A stretch of 64,000 bases of DNA from NCBI RefSeq assembly GCF_918698115.1, contig NZ_CAKKLV010000003.1, positions 186,001 through 250,000 on the forward strand. The letters are read 5' to 3'. The notes beneath the pieces are model-generated. The model was not told the origin of the DNA. It did no database searches and saw nothing but the letters and a program-made list of their open reading frames with translations. This DNA comes from Peribacillus sp. Bi96. GTDB lineage: Bacteria > Bacillota > Bacilli > Bacillales > DSM-1321. The first letter of the stretch is position 1; the number at the start of each line of letters is the position of its first letter. A program made the position numbers and the translations under genes. This document shows, one piece after another, positions 1 through 8,747 of the stretch.

Positions 1-737
1 GGAAAGTGGTTTTAATTACTGGAGCAAGTTCTGGTATTGGCCGTGCGACAGCTGAATTACTTGCATCTAAAGGAGCAAAAATCGTCGTTAATTTCCGTTC
101 AAATGAGAAAAGTGCTTTAGAAGTTATAAAAAATATTCATAAAAATGGTGGACAAGCAATATCAATTCAGGCTGATGTTACAAATAAAGAACAAGTCGAT
201 GAAATGGTTAAACAAGCCGTTGATTACTTTGGGTCAATTGATGTGTTAGTAAATAATGCTGCTGGTGGCATTCGACAGAGTACATTTATAGATGCAAGTG
301 TAGAATTGTGGGAAGAAACATACAAGCTAAACATTACGAGTGTCCTTTTGTGTTCACAAGCTGTCTTAAAGTATATGATTCCTAGAAAAAAAGGGAGAAT
401 TATTAATATCTCTTCAACAGCTGCAAGAATTGGTGGTGCTGGCGAAAGTATTCATTACGCGGCGACGAAAGGTGCTTTAAATACAATGACGATTGGCATG
501 TCCAGGGAACTAATCGAACACGGAATCATTGTAAACGGAGTGGCTCCTGGGGTAGTGGAAACACCTTTCCATGAAAAATTCGCACCAAATGATGACCGTC
601 TTGCCCGTATGTCTGAAGCGATTCCAATTAAACGAATAGCAAAACCAATTGAGATAGCAGAAAGTATAGCCTTCCTTGCATCCGATGCTTCAACCTACAT
701 ATTAGGAGAAATCATAAATGTTAGTGGTGGAAGATAA
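1..737 (+). CDS. Short-chain dehydrogenase/reductase (5' end outside window)
   Basis: This is a cytosolic NAD(P)-dependent oxidoreductase of the classical SDR family. Numbering from a GTG at base 6, the cofactor motif TGASSGIG lies at residues 5-12, NNAAG at 83-87, and the catalytic Ser137, Tyr151 and Lys155 (YAATK) are all present. The reading frame stays open to the first base, and a Lys codon precedes the GTG. SDRs usually have a few residues before this strand, so the true start probably lies upstream of the window. The C-terminus is complete and followed by a terminator. The sequence resembles 3-oxoacyl-ACP-reductase-type SDRs, but the substrate cannot be told from sequence. Confidence 0.88.
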   Translation, partial: KVVLITGASSGIGRATAELLASKGAKIVVNFRSNEKSALEVIKNIHKNGGQAISIQADVTNKEQVDEMVKQAVDYFGSIDVLVNNAAGGIRQSTFIDASVELWEETYKLNITSVLLCSQAVLKYMIPRKKGRIINISSTAARIGGAGESIHYAATKGALNTMTIGMSRELIEHGIIVNGVAPGVVETPFHEKFAPNDDRLARMSEAIPIKRIAKPIEIAESIAFLASDASTYILGEIINVSGGR

Positions 738-774
738 TTCCCTGGTTTGGTTTAAGTCATTTCATTAATGATGT

Positions 775-816
775 GAAGCCCTTCAGATTTTATACTGAAG
801 GGCTTCTTGTTTGTTC
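775..816 (+). terminator. Rho-independent terminator of the SDR gene
   Basis: A perfect 12-bp stem (GAAGCCCTTCAG at 775-786 with its complement at 795-806) encloses an 8-nt loop and is followed by a T-rich stretch. Confidence 0.85.
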
Positions 817-936
817 TAAATCATTATTTAATAGGGAATGCATCCTTAGGATAAGATACGTATCTCGAGGGAGCAAATTTACTTGCAATGGCAGACTTGT
901 CATTGTTGGGAGTTTCCCCTAATCCCTATCCATCTA

Positions 937-1893
937 TTATTTAAAATTCAGCAAAACCTCATTTATTAAATGTGCTGCCAATGTAACGGTTTTATTATTT
1001 TCGTCCAACGAAGGATTCACTTCCGAGACATCAAAAGAAAGGATCTTTTCATTTGATACGACATGCTTAATTATGGAACGGACCAATTTCGGATTCAGTC
1101 CAAACGGCGATGGTGCACTTACGCCAGGTGCGTAGGCTGAATCAATAACATCCGTACACAATGTAAGGATAATGAAATCGTTTTTACTAATAAATTCATT
1201 TATTCGTTGCGTAGTATCATCCATTTCGTTCAATGACAATTCTTCTTCCAATATGTATTCTACCTTACTCCTCTTGGCCGTTTCAAAGAGTGCTTTCGTA
1301 TTGCCTTGTTTTTGGATTCCAACACATAAATATCCACAACTGTGATCTTCGTCCAAAATCTGTTTAAACATCGTTCCTGACGAACTTTCCAATTCATAAG
1401 GTCTCATATCAAAGTGAGCGTCTATATTAATAATTCCTAATCTAGCATTTGGTCCAATGTATTTTCTAATTCCTAGATAATGGCCATAAAAGGTTTCGTG
1501 TCCTCCGCCCAAAATGATAGGTATCGTTTTACTCTCCAATAACTGGGCAACAGCTGCTCCAAGTTGAGCTTGTGCGGCCTCCATCTCTTTACCTTCACAT
1601 ACTACATTTCCAGCATCCACCAGCTCTGTTTGCGAAGATAAATGACAAGGTAATTTTGCCAGCGCTTGCCTTATATATTCAGGGCCCTCTGCAGCACCAA
1701 TCCTGCCTTTATTCCGTTTGACACCTTCATCACTTTTGAAGCCTATCATACCAAAGGTCCTGGAAGCTTTGTCAGAGATGGTTAAATCGGAAATCGGTGC
1801 CAAGCGGACTCTTTGGTGGTATCTGAAGCTGTCCATATCAGTCTTGGAATCCACTCTTCCATTCCAATATTCTAAAGTCGGTTTAATATACAT
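937..1893 (-). CDS. hutG: Formimidoylglutamase (arginase/agmatinase family)
   Basis: Catalyses the last step of histidine degradation, hydrolysing N-formimidoyl-L-glutamate to glutamate and formamide in the cytosol with two Mn ions. The start is the ATG at 1893 behind AAAGGAG, giving 318 residues, close to the B. subtilis HutG length; an upstream in-frame ATG has no ribosome site. Metal-binding motifs are visible: GGGHE (His132), DAHFD (158-162) and CTDVID (246-251). The following APGVSAPSPFGL stretch is typical of HutG rather than agmatinase. The gene is alone here, about 45 kb from hutI and hutU, and diverges from a LysR gene that is its likely regulator. Confidence 0.93.
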   Translation of the reverse strand: MYIKPTLEYWNGRVDSKTDMDSFRYHQRVRLAPISDLTISDKASRTFGMIGFKSDEGVKRNKGRIGAAEGPEYIRQALAKLPCHLSSQTELVDAGNVVCEGKEMEAAQAQLGAAVAQLLESKTIPIILGGGHETFYGHYLGIRKYIGPNARLGIINIDAHFDMRPYELESSSGTMFKQILDEDHSCGYLCVGIQKQGNTKALFETAKRSKVEYILEEELSLNEMDDTTQRINEFISKNDFIILTLCTDVIDSAYAPGVSAPSPFGLNPKLVRSIIKHVVSNEKILSFDVSEVNPSLDENNKTVTLAAHLINEVLLNFK

Positions 1894-1985
1894 AATTTCT
1901 CCTTTATAAAAAATTCTGAAATGTCTTTTTTTAAAATTATAATTGAGATAATATATAATTACCAATACAAAATTTTAATATATCC

Positions 1986-2000
1986 ATAGTTTAAAACTAT
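1986..2000. promoter_or_regulatory. LysR-type operator between hutG and its divergent regulator
   Basis: ATAGTTT and AAACTAT form a perfect 7-bp inverted repeat with a 1-nt centre, which contains the T-N11-A pattern of LysR-family sites. It lies directly upstream of the regulator's ribosome site (AGAAAGGAG, 2001-2009) and about 95 bp from the hutG start. Autoregulation plus hutG control is inferred. Confidence 0.6.
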
Positions 2001-2014
2001 AGAAAGGAGAATAT

Positions 2015-2899
2015 ATGGATCTTCGCCAACTTAGGTATTTTATTACGATCGTTCATGAAAAGAGCTACTCTAAAGCGGCTAAAATACTCCATATCTCTCA
2101 ACCTTCATTAAGTAATGCCATAATGAAATTAGAAAAAGAAGTTAGTTTTCAGCTTTTGGAACGTAATACAAGAGGATTGGAGTTGACGGAAGCAGGCGGT
2201 ATTTTTTATACAAGATCTGTGGATTTGCTAAGAAGATTCAATAATATGCAAGTGGAACTTGAGGAAATGAAGCAGGTTGGAAGTGGGACAATATCTATAG
2301 GCTCCATTGAATCTTTCAAATTTTGGTTCCCCAAGATCATCAGGAATTTTAAAATCCTATATCCTAATATTCATATAAAAGTTAAAGAAGTCTTGGGGGA
2401 AGAGAAAGTTATCGATTTCTTGAATCAGTATAATGGACATTTCACCATCACGAACCAGCCAATTAACAACGATGAAATCATGTCTATTCCCCTCTATAAT
2501 GAAAAATTCATACTTTTGGTCCATAAAGATGACGACTTAAATGAAAAAGGTTCCATCACGTTCCAAGACCTTGCTGGGAAAGAATTGATCATCAGTACAA
2601 CTGGTTTTCAAACAAGAGATGATATTTTGAAAGCCTTTAAAGAGGAAAACGTAAATCCCAATATTTTTTACGAAATAGAAAGACTTGAAACAGCTTGCAG
2701 TTTGGTGGAAGAGGGACTTGGGGTTACAATTTTACCGGAAAGCTATATAAAATCCGCTGTAACACCCAATACTGTAATTCGGGCAATCGATACGAATGTT
2801 TTGGAAAGAACAGTTTACCTGGCCTATTTGAAAGATCGATATCTCTCTCCTGCAGTATGTAAATTAGTTGAAGAGATACGAAGCTTTTTTAAGATGTAA
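2015..2899 (+). CDS. LysR-family transcriptional regulator, probable hutG regulator
   Basis: A 294-residue LysR protein. The N-terminal winged helix-turn-helix (residues about 1-60, recognition region SQPSLSNAIMKLE) is followed by the periplasmic-binding-protein-like effector domain (about 90-290). The start ATG is 4 bases after AGAAAGGAGA. It is transcribed divergently from hutG with a T-N11-A dyad between them, so it probably controls hutG. The inducer is unknown; urocanate or formimidoylglutamate are guesses from context. In B. subtilis, hut is instead controlled by the antiterminator HutP, which is not seen in this window. Confidence 0.88.
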   Translation: MDLRQLRYFITIVHEKSYSKAAKILHISQPSLSNAIMKLEKEVSFQLLERNTRGLELTEAGGIFYTRSVDLLRRFNNMQVELEEMKQVGSGTISIGSIESFKFWFPKIIRNFKILYPNIHIKVKEVLGEEKVIDFLNQYNGHFTITNQPINNDEIMSIPLYNEKFILLVHKDDDLNEKGSITFQDLAGKELIISTTGFQTRDDILKAFKEENVNPNIFYEIERLETACSLVEEGLGVTILPESYIKSAVTPNTVIRAIDTNVLERTVYLAYLKDRYLSPAVCKLVEEIRSFFKM

Positions 2900-3502
2900 T
2901 TTCATGAATAATAAACCGTTCCATCACTTATTGAATTAAAGGAAAACACTTTATGCTTCCTGCCAATTATGAAGGTTTCCCACTCATGATTTGTCGGAGT
3001 TTCATGTGTTTTCTTTTATTCATTCAAACGTCCACGTCAAGTACGAATATCGTTTTTATTAAATACATGGCTGTTCCATTTCTTCTACTATGAATAACGG
3101 GCTGATAGAATATCTCGAGAACAATGTAAAAACTCTTAAAGTATAAAAATTCAATCCTCCGAGCAAGACCCGTTTTAAGAACTTCTTTGTTCTTACTTCT
3201 TTTGGGTTCACAATTTTTTTCGGTGTTCCCTCTTCCACTATGACATTTCATGCGTGACGACAAACATCATGTTCGCCAAAAAACGTTCAAATATGTGTCC
3301 TTAATAATTGTGGCTAATTCAAAGCATGCAATACATTGAAATGCTTTGCCAGTCACTACTAATAAGGTTGGTTCGCACATTAGAACGTTTTATATACGTT
3401 ATCGAATTTCTTACAACTCAATCCAGTGGTCCTCCCCCACTTAAACTTCTCTAAGTTTATTTAAGCATATTACTTAGCGAAGTTTAGGAGATAAAATAAT
3501 AG
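2900..3502. other. Intergenic stretch without a recognisable gene
   Basis: No coding region that I can support. One open frame of 79 codons on the minus strand (3024-3263) lacks a ribosome site and resembles no family. A short AAACTT/AAGTTT hairpin lies near 3443-3460. The stretch may be decayed DNA. Confidence 0.4.
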
Positions 3503-3546
3503 AGCCCAAATTCTCAGTGTCATAAATGAGAGACTGGGCTTTTTTA
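3503..3546 (+). terminator. Rho-independent terminator
   Basis: AGCCCA (3503-3508) and TTCTCA pair with TGAGA and TGGGCT (ending 3540), and six or more T residues follow. The upstream transcript on the plus strand would be the LysR gene or decayed DNA after it. Confidence 0.6.
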
Positions 3547-3613
3547 CTTCATCAATGCTTTATGGGTAAAACCCTTACTTCTGAAACCTCCCTTAATCGA
3601 GAGCTGCGCTAAA

Positions 3614-3967
3614 CTACGGCTGAATAGGTTTGTCAAACACATAAATCGTCATCGCAGTATCAATGTCTATATTAATATCTGTAAAGATGCTTAGAATTTT
3701 CGCATCCATCATTACCTCAATTTTTCTCAGAACTTCAGGATCCTTATAAATTTGCTTGACTAATTTAGTTCGTGTTTCATGAACCATCCGCTGTCCTTCT
3801 GTAGAGCCCATCATAAACTTTTCAACATTCGTCAGATTACCTTTCATCTCACTAATTACCCAAGGACCTACAAGACGAGTAGTAATTTCCTTTGGTCCAT
3901 TTCCAACATACTCCTTGCGTATTTCACGAAGTAACATATTGAATTGATGTTCTCTATTTTTTTTCAT
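3614..3967 (-). CDS. MpsC/DUF2294 family protein, copy A
   Basis: A 117-residue soluble protein of the DUF2294 family, named MpsC in Pfam for its link to a proposed Na+-translocating membrane-potential system. Such genes often stand beside formate dehydrogenase loci in bacilli. The motif run LLREIRKEYVGNGPKEI and the DINIDIDTAMT end are shared with copy B at 12760-13113, from which it differs at about 19 of 117 positions. It lies 21 nt downstream of psiE with its own AGGAGAAATGG ribosome site, so it is probably the last gene of the fdhA transcript. Biochemical function is unknown. Confidence 0.85.
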   Translation of the reverse strand: MKKNREHQFNMLLREIRKEYVGNGPKEITTRLVGPWVISEMKGNLTNVEKFMMGSTEGQRMVHETRTKLVKQIYKDPEVLRKIEVMMDAKILSIFTDINIDIDTAMTIYVFDKPIQP

Positions 3968-3988
3968 TCCATTTCTCCTATCTATCCT

Positions 3989-4399
3989 TTAATCATTTTT
4001 AGCTTCCGGGTGAGGTAGCATTAGATAACTTATTGTAAGTACAAATACCACCGCAGCTAACCATAAAGTCTGGATTGAATTTGCATTATTCACTATGATA
4101 AATCGAATGGTAGCTGTAATCCCAATATAAATTAGATATCTTAATGGGAAATGGTAATCTTCCCTGAAATATTGTACGATCATGGAAATGAATCCGAAAT
4201 ATAAGAAAAATATCAATATTTTACCGAAAGTACCATGGACATCCTTATTGCCCCAATAAACATCATTCAAAATGTAGTAAAGTTGCCGAAAAAGAAAATA
4301 TATAAGAATAAAACTAAGAATAATCAATGATGTATTCAACACCGTTTGATAAAGTTTTATCAGCCACTTAGCTTTTTTTAATCTGTATGGCCCAAACAT
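3989..4399 (-). CDS. psiE: PsiE-family membrane protein
   Basis: A 136-residue integral membrane protein with four predicted hydrophobic helices (about 15-40, 60-80, 85-105 and 112-130). The loop YFREDYHFPLRYLIYIGITA is characteristic of PsiE, named as phosphate-starvation inducible in Escherichia coli; its molecular role is not known. Placement between the DUF1641 and MpsC genes suggests it belongs to the formate dehydrogenase locus, possibly as a membrane partner. That link is inferred from context only. Confidence 0.85.
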   Translation of the reverse strand: MFGPYRLKKAKWLIKLYQTVLNTSLIILSFILIYFLFRQLYYILNDVYWGNKDVHGTFGKILIFFLYFGFISMIVQYFREDYHFPLRYLIYIGITATIRFIIVNNANSIQTLWLAAVVFVLTISYLMLPHPEAKND

Positions 4400-4594
4400 T
4401 CAGGATCCTCCATTTTTATCATATCTCCTTATCTGAATGAAATTGCCCCTAAAAAATAATTAAGCTCGCTTTCTACTTTCCACTGCAAATCATGCATAAA
4501 AGCATGCGTCAATAAAGAACATACTCACATAGATGACGATAAGATAGTCCATGAGTACGAACAGTAGATCAGTTTTCCTTTGAGTACAAAACAC

Positions 4595-5083
4595 TTACTT
4601 TGATTGACCCTTTAATCCTTCGCCTAACCCTTTTAACAAATCAAGAGAAAACCTCATTACACGATTAACATCAGGATCTCTCATTAATTTTACTAAATCG
4701 AAAACACTCACTTTTTTATTTAACTGAAATCCTTCTTCTGCTTTTTGAAGCCCTTTTGACAGTCCTCCCACCAGTTTTTTCGTCATTTCAGGATTAAGTT
4801 CAGTCAACACTCCTGCCGCTTCCATTGCATTGTTAACAGCATTTGTTACAGGTGGACGCAGCAATTGTCCCACTGCAATTTTTGCCACTTTCTCTTTTGC
4901 TTCAACGAGATTATTGATAGCTCCAAGAATTCCACTTTCGTGAAGTTCTTGGAGAAGTTTAATTGTTTCTTTAATCCCATCTGCATTTTGGGATAAATCT
5001 TGTAAAACCTTTTCAAGCGTTTGATCTTGTTTTTCTTTTTCGGTAAAGGTTGGTTCATCTATCTTCGTAATTGGTTTAGCCAT
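4595..5083 (-). CDS. DUF1641 protein, formate dehydrogenase partner subunit (ForC-like)
   Basis: A 162-residue DUF1641 protein. Homologues encoded next to cytosolic formate dehydrogenases in Bacillus (YrhD and YjgD, described as ForC) are thought to dock the catalytic subunit to the membrane quinone pool. The family core is seen as ESGILGAINNLVEAKEKV and LLRPPVTN (about 50-82). The start ATG at 5083 follows GGGAGGT. Its start overlaps the last stop of a broken duplicate (5083-5257) that separates it from fdhA. The set fdhA-DUF1641 supports a ForCE-type enzyme. Confidence 0.9.
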   Translation of the reverse strand: MAKPITKIDEPTFTEKEKQDQTLEKVLQDLSQNADGIKETIKLLQELHESGILGAINNLVEAKEKVAKIAVGQLLRPPVTNAVNNAMEAAGVLTELNPEMTKKLVGGLSKGLQKAEEGFQLNKKVSVFDLVKLMRDPDVNRVMRFSLDLLKGLGEGLKGQSK

Positions 5084-5257
5084 TATTTTTTACCTCCCGG
5101 TGTATTCAAATCTGCGAGAGCTTCAAGAATGCTCATTTTATTGAATCTTTGGATCTGCATTTTCCGATAAATCTTGAACGACCTGTTTAAGCATTTGATC
5201 TCGTTTTCCTTCTTCCGTCAGAATTAATGAATCTAAAGTCTTCTTCGGTGTTTCCAT
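5083..5257 (-). pseudogene. Broken duplicate: head of a DUF1641 gene joined to a formate dehydrogenase tail
   Basis: Directly after fdhA, a start ATG overlapping its stop codon opens a 39-codon frame (5257-5138) whose TEEGKRDQMLKQVVQDLSEN matches TEKEKQDQTLEKVLQDLSQN of the intact DUF1641 gene, then stops. The next frame (5136-5083) ends LADLNTPGGKK, nearly the same as the C-terminal end of FdhA, IADLNISGVKK, and its stop overlaps the start of the intact DUF1641 gene. The simplest reading is an ancestral tandem fdhA-forC duplication with the middle deleted, leaving a head and a tail fused. Confidence 0.75.
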
Positions 5258-8208
5258 TACTTTTTTACTCCTGATATATTCAAGTCTGCAATTGGCTCGT
5301 AATCTTTCCGTGCCCATTTCCGTTCCACTTGTACGCCTAACTGAGGATTACGCGTTGCATAACGAGGGTTATACATTGGAAGTGATCTGTTTCCTTTTGC
5401 TTTCATTAACTCCATTTTTACTTTTATCTGTTTATATGCTGGAGTTTGTGTCTTAACATCACCAACACTTCCTGTTAAAAGGTTGATTGCATTTTCATGA
5501 CTTACTGAGTGCATTGGAACGTACAGTTCTTTTCCTGTAACTCGATCTGTTACGACTGCATGAAGCTTAATTGCACCGTAAGGAGAAATTAGACGTACTA
5601 ATGATCCATCTTCTACCTTACGTTCTTTTGCAAGTTCAGGCGAAACTTCTACGAATACCTCAGGTAATTTATACTGAAGTCCTTTTGATTTATTTGTCAT
5701 ATTCCCTACGTGGAAATGCTCCAAGAGTCGTCCGTTGTTCAAAGTAAGATCGAAATCTTGTGTGAATTCAATAGGTGGAACATATTCTGCAAGAGAAAAA
5801 CGCGCTTTTCCATCAGGAAAGTTAAAACGCTTTGTATAAAGAAGCGGTTCATCTGTGCCGTCTTTTTGCACGGGCCACATTAAACTGTTCCATCCTTCAA
5901 GTCTTTCGTACGATACACCCGCAAAAGTTGGACAAAGACTTGAAATTTCGTCCATAATATCGCTTGGGTGTTCATAGTTCCAATCCACACCCATATATTT
6001 AGCAATTTGCTGAATGATCCACCAGTCTGGTTTTGATTCTTCTAATGGCTCAAGTGCTTGATACAAACGTTGAATGCGACGCTCTGTATTGGTGAATGTT
6101 CCATCTTTTTCAAGAGACGGAGCTGCCGGCAAAACAACATCTGCAAATTGTGCAGTTTTTGTTAAGAACACATCTTGTACAACAAAGAACTCTAACTTAC
6201 CGAGCGTGTCATGCACATGATTGGAGTTTGAATCTACCCATGCCATGTCTTCCCCCATGAGATACATGGCTTTCAGTTTGCCTTTCTCTGAGGCTTCTAG
6301 CATATCAATGTTCGTAAATCCAGACTTTTCAGAGATTTTTACGCCATAAGCTTTTTCAAAATTAGCACGTGCGACATTGTCTGTTAAACGCTGATTGCCA
6401 GCGAGCCATTGTGGAAGAGCCCCCATATCACATGAACCTTGCACATTATTATGACCGCGAAGTGGGTATGCTCCCGTTCCAGTTCGACCGAAATTCCCCG
6501 TTACAAGCAGAAGGTTAGCGATAGCTCCTGATGTATAGGAACCTGCAATATTTTGAGTAACACCCATTCCCCATAAAATACATGTTCCTTTTGATTCATG
6601 AATCATTTTAGCTGTCTTAATCAGTTGTTCTTTTGGAAGGCCAGTCACTTTCACTGCAAAGTCTAGCGTATATTTATTAAGAAGTTGCAGATACTCTTCG
6701 TAGTTATTTACACGAGCTTTAATGAATTTTTCATCATGCCAACCTTGATCAATCATATATTTTGCAACAGCAGTCAACCAAACAAAGTCTGTTCCTTGTT
6801 TTGGATGTAAAAATAAATCAGAACGCTCTGCCAGTTCATGCTTACGAAGATCTGATACAATCAATTTCTGTCCGTGTAATTTCTTAGCCCGCTTAACTCG
6901 TGTTGCTAGAACAGGATGTCCTTCAGTTGGGTTTGCCCCAATCGTGATAACAAGACCTGCACTTGCAATATCCTGAATGGTACCTGAATCCCCACCATAT
7001 CCAACAGTGGCAAGTAACCCATCTGTCGCAGGCGATTGACAGTAACGAGAACAGTTATCCACGTTGTTTGTTTCAAACACTTGACGGGCCAATTTTTGCA
7101 TGAGATAGGATTCTTCGTTCGTCGTTTTCGAAGAACTTACAAAGCCGAGTGCATCTCCTCCGTACATTTCTTTAATGGCACCCATTTTTTCTGTAATTAA
7201 AGTAAGTGCTTCATCCCAAGTAGCAGGAACAAATGCATCTCCTTTCCGAATTAAAGGAGTAGTAAGGCGTTGTTCACTATTAACAAAGTCCCAACCAAAT
7301 TTCCCTTTCACACAGGTGGAAACACTGTTTACAGGACTATTTTCAGTTGGCTCAACTTTTAAAATTTCACGTCCTTTAGTCCATACTTCAAATGAACATC
7401 CTACCCCACAGAATGTACATACTGTTTTCGTTTTTTTCGTACGGGTATCCCGCGCGGCTGCTTCTACTTCTGATAGGGCAAAGATTGTTTTATAGTCCGG
7501 TTCGACTTCTTTAATGAGATCAACCATTGGATTTAACAAATCCTTCGGAATGGCTGTCATAAGCCCCGCTTCGCCCAACATTGATTTTTCCATTAAGGCG
7601 TTACATGGACAAACTGTGGCACACTGTCCGCAAGATACACAAGAAGAGTCATTGATGGATTTACCATCATCCCACATTACACGTGGGATTTCTCGTTCCC
7701 AATCGATAGATAGAGTTTCATTCACCTGTAGGTCTTGACATACTTCTACGCAACGTCCGCAAAGGATACATTGGTCCGGATCGTATCTGTAAAAAGGATG
7801 TGACATATCCACTTCGTATCCTTTTTCACGGTATGGACGAGTTTGATGTTCAATTTCCAACAACTCGGCTGTGTTATGAACACGACAATTTCCATTGTTA
7901 TTGTCACAAACCGTACAATACAGTAAGTGATTCTCCAAAATACGGTCCATCGCTTCTGTTTGGGCAGCTTTGGCCAATTCTGAGGAAGTCAAAATATTCA
8001 TTCCTTCCTCAATTTCTGTCGAGCACGCCCTCATAATTTGTCCATCAATTTCACACATACAGGTATCACAGGTTTGGATGGGACCTAAAACTTCTGAATA
8101 ACAAATATGTGGGTGCTCTACTCCTTGTTCCAGTAGGTAATCAAGAATTCGAGTCCCCTGCTTTACTTCATGTTGCTGTCCATTAATTTTTACTAGGACT
8201 GTTGCCAT
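5257..8208 (-). CDS. fdhA: Molybdenum-dependent formate dehydrogenase, catalytic subunit (ForE/FdhA type)
   Basis: Oxidises formate to CO2 in the cytosol. The 983 residues show, in order: a [2Fe-2S] domain (Cys36, 47, 50, 62); a NuoG-like His94-Cys98-Cys101-Cys108 cluster; two ferredoxin clusters (Cys147-157 and Cys190-200); a [4Fe-4S] site before the molybdopterin domain (Cys264, 267, 271, 299); and the bis-MGD catalytic domain to the end. The Mo ligand is Cys390 in NCSRYCQSP, so no selenocysteine is used. The residue after it is Gln where Escherichia coli FdhH has His141. Ribosome site AAAGGAG. It is preceded by a hairpin leader and followed by DUF1641, psiE and MpsC genes. Confidence 0.95.
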   Translation of the reverse strand: MATVLVKINGQQHEVKQGTRILDYLLEQGVEHPHICYSEVLGPIQTCDTCMCEIDGQIMRACSTEIEEGMNILTSSELAKAAQTEAMDRILENHLLYCTVCDNNNGNCRVHNTAELLEIEHQTRPYREKGYEVDMSHPFYRYDPDQCILCGRCVEVCQDLQVNETLSIDWEREIPRVMWDDGKSINDSSCVSCGQCATVCPCNALMEKSMLGEAGLMTAIPKDLLNPMVDLIKEVEPDYKTIFALSEVEAAARDTRTKKTKTVCTFCGVGCSFEVWTKGREILKVEPTENSPVNSVSTCVKGKFGWDFVNSEQRLTTPLIRKGDAFVPATWDEALTLITEKMGAIKEMYGGDALGFVSSSKTTNEESYLMQKLARQVFETNNVDNCSRYCQSPATDGLLATVGYGGDSGTIQDIASAGLVITIGANPTEGHPVLATRVKRAKKLHGQKLIVSDLRKHELAERSDLFLHPKQGTDFVWLTAVAKYMIDQGWHDEKFIKARVNNYEEYLQLLNKYTLDFAVKVTGLPKEQLIKTAKMIHESKGTCILWGMGVTQNIAGSYTSGAIANLLLVTGNFGRTGTGAYPLRGHNNVQGSCDMGALPQWLAGNQRLTDNVARANFEKAYGVKISEKSGFTNIDMLEASEKGKLKAMYLMGEDMAWVDSNSNHVHDTLGKLEFFVVQDVFLTKTAQFADVVLPAAPSLEKDGTFTNTERRIQRLYQALEPLEESKPDWWIIQQIAKYMGVDWNYEHPSDIMDEISSLCPTFAGVSYERLEGWNSLMWPVQKDGTDEPLLYTKRFNFPDGKARFSLAEYVPPIEFTQDFDLTLNNGRLLEHFHVGNMTNKSKGLQYKLPEVFVEVSPELAKERKVEDGSLVRLISPYGAIKLHAVVTDRVTGKELYVPMHSVSHENAINLLTGSVGDVKTQTPAYKQIKVKMELMKAKGNRSLPMYNPRYATRNPQLGVQVERKWARKDYEPIADLNISGVKK

Positions 8209-8234
8209 TTTACATTCTCCTTTTTTTAAAAATC

Positions 8235-8398
8235 AAAAAAGCCCGCCATAAAATAGATTGTGCAAATACAACACACATTCTATTTTATGGCGGGCTAATA
8301 ACTAAGCAGTTTTTATCCTACTAGTGATCATTCTCACCACATCATATAATAAAAAAAACAGGACATTAAGGCAATTCGTCGTTACCTAACGTCAATGA
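8235..8398 (-). promoter_or_regulatory. Leader region of fdhA with terminator hairpin, copy 1 (candidate attenuator or riboswitch)
   Basis: On the minus strand, about 100 nt precede a very long stem (AGCCCGCCATAAAATAGA, 8279-8296, with its complement at 8240-8257) followed by six T residues and then the fdhA ribosome site. This has the form of a transcription attenuator inside the 5' UTR. Upstream are two smaller hairpins: GGTAA/TTGCC (about 8368-8385), and CTAGTAG with CTGCTTAG (about 8303-8324) around a GATAAA loop. The same order and most of the bases recur before the mrp operon at 11988-12155. Which signal it reads is unknown; molybdenum cofactor, molybdate or formate fit the genes. Bases 8399-8747 upstream hold no gene; a TATAAT lies at 8426-8431. 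Confidence 0.6.
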
Positions 8399-8747
8399 CT
8401 TTTTTATATTTGAGTCTATATTTCTATTATAAAGTTTAACCTCAACAATAGATTGAATTTTTCAACAGGATTTTCCCTTTTAAAAATCAATTTTCCTTCA
8501 TTTTTACATTACCATATAATCCCATTTATTCGAGTGAAATAAAAGGATTCTTATTCCACTAAACTGCCCCGTTAGTTCATCAACAACATCCTTTAACAGA
8601 GCCATTTTTTAAATAAGATTCCAACTATTTGCACAGAACAGAAACACTTGGTCACTTAAACACACATTCCTTTTCCACCATATTTATTTCTAGTGCAAAC
8701 CACAATGCTTCCAAACCACATTTGAGAATACTTCCAATCTTTAAATG

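Noticed and set aside
3024-3263. 79-codon minus-strand open frame
   Set aside because: No ribosome site, no family resemblance, odd composition; probably chance.
7006-7060. Possible selenocysteine in FdhA
   Set aside because: The codon at the Mo-ligand position encodes Cys, and no in-frame TGA is present.
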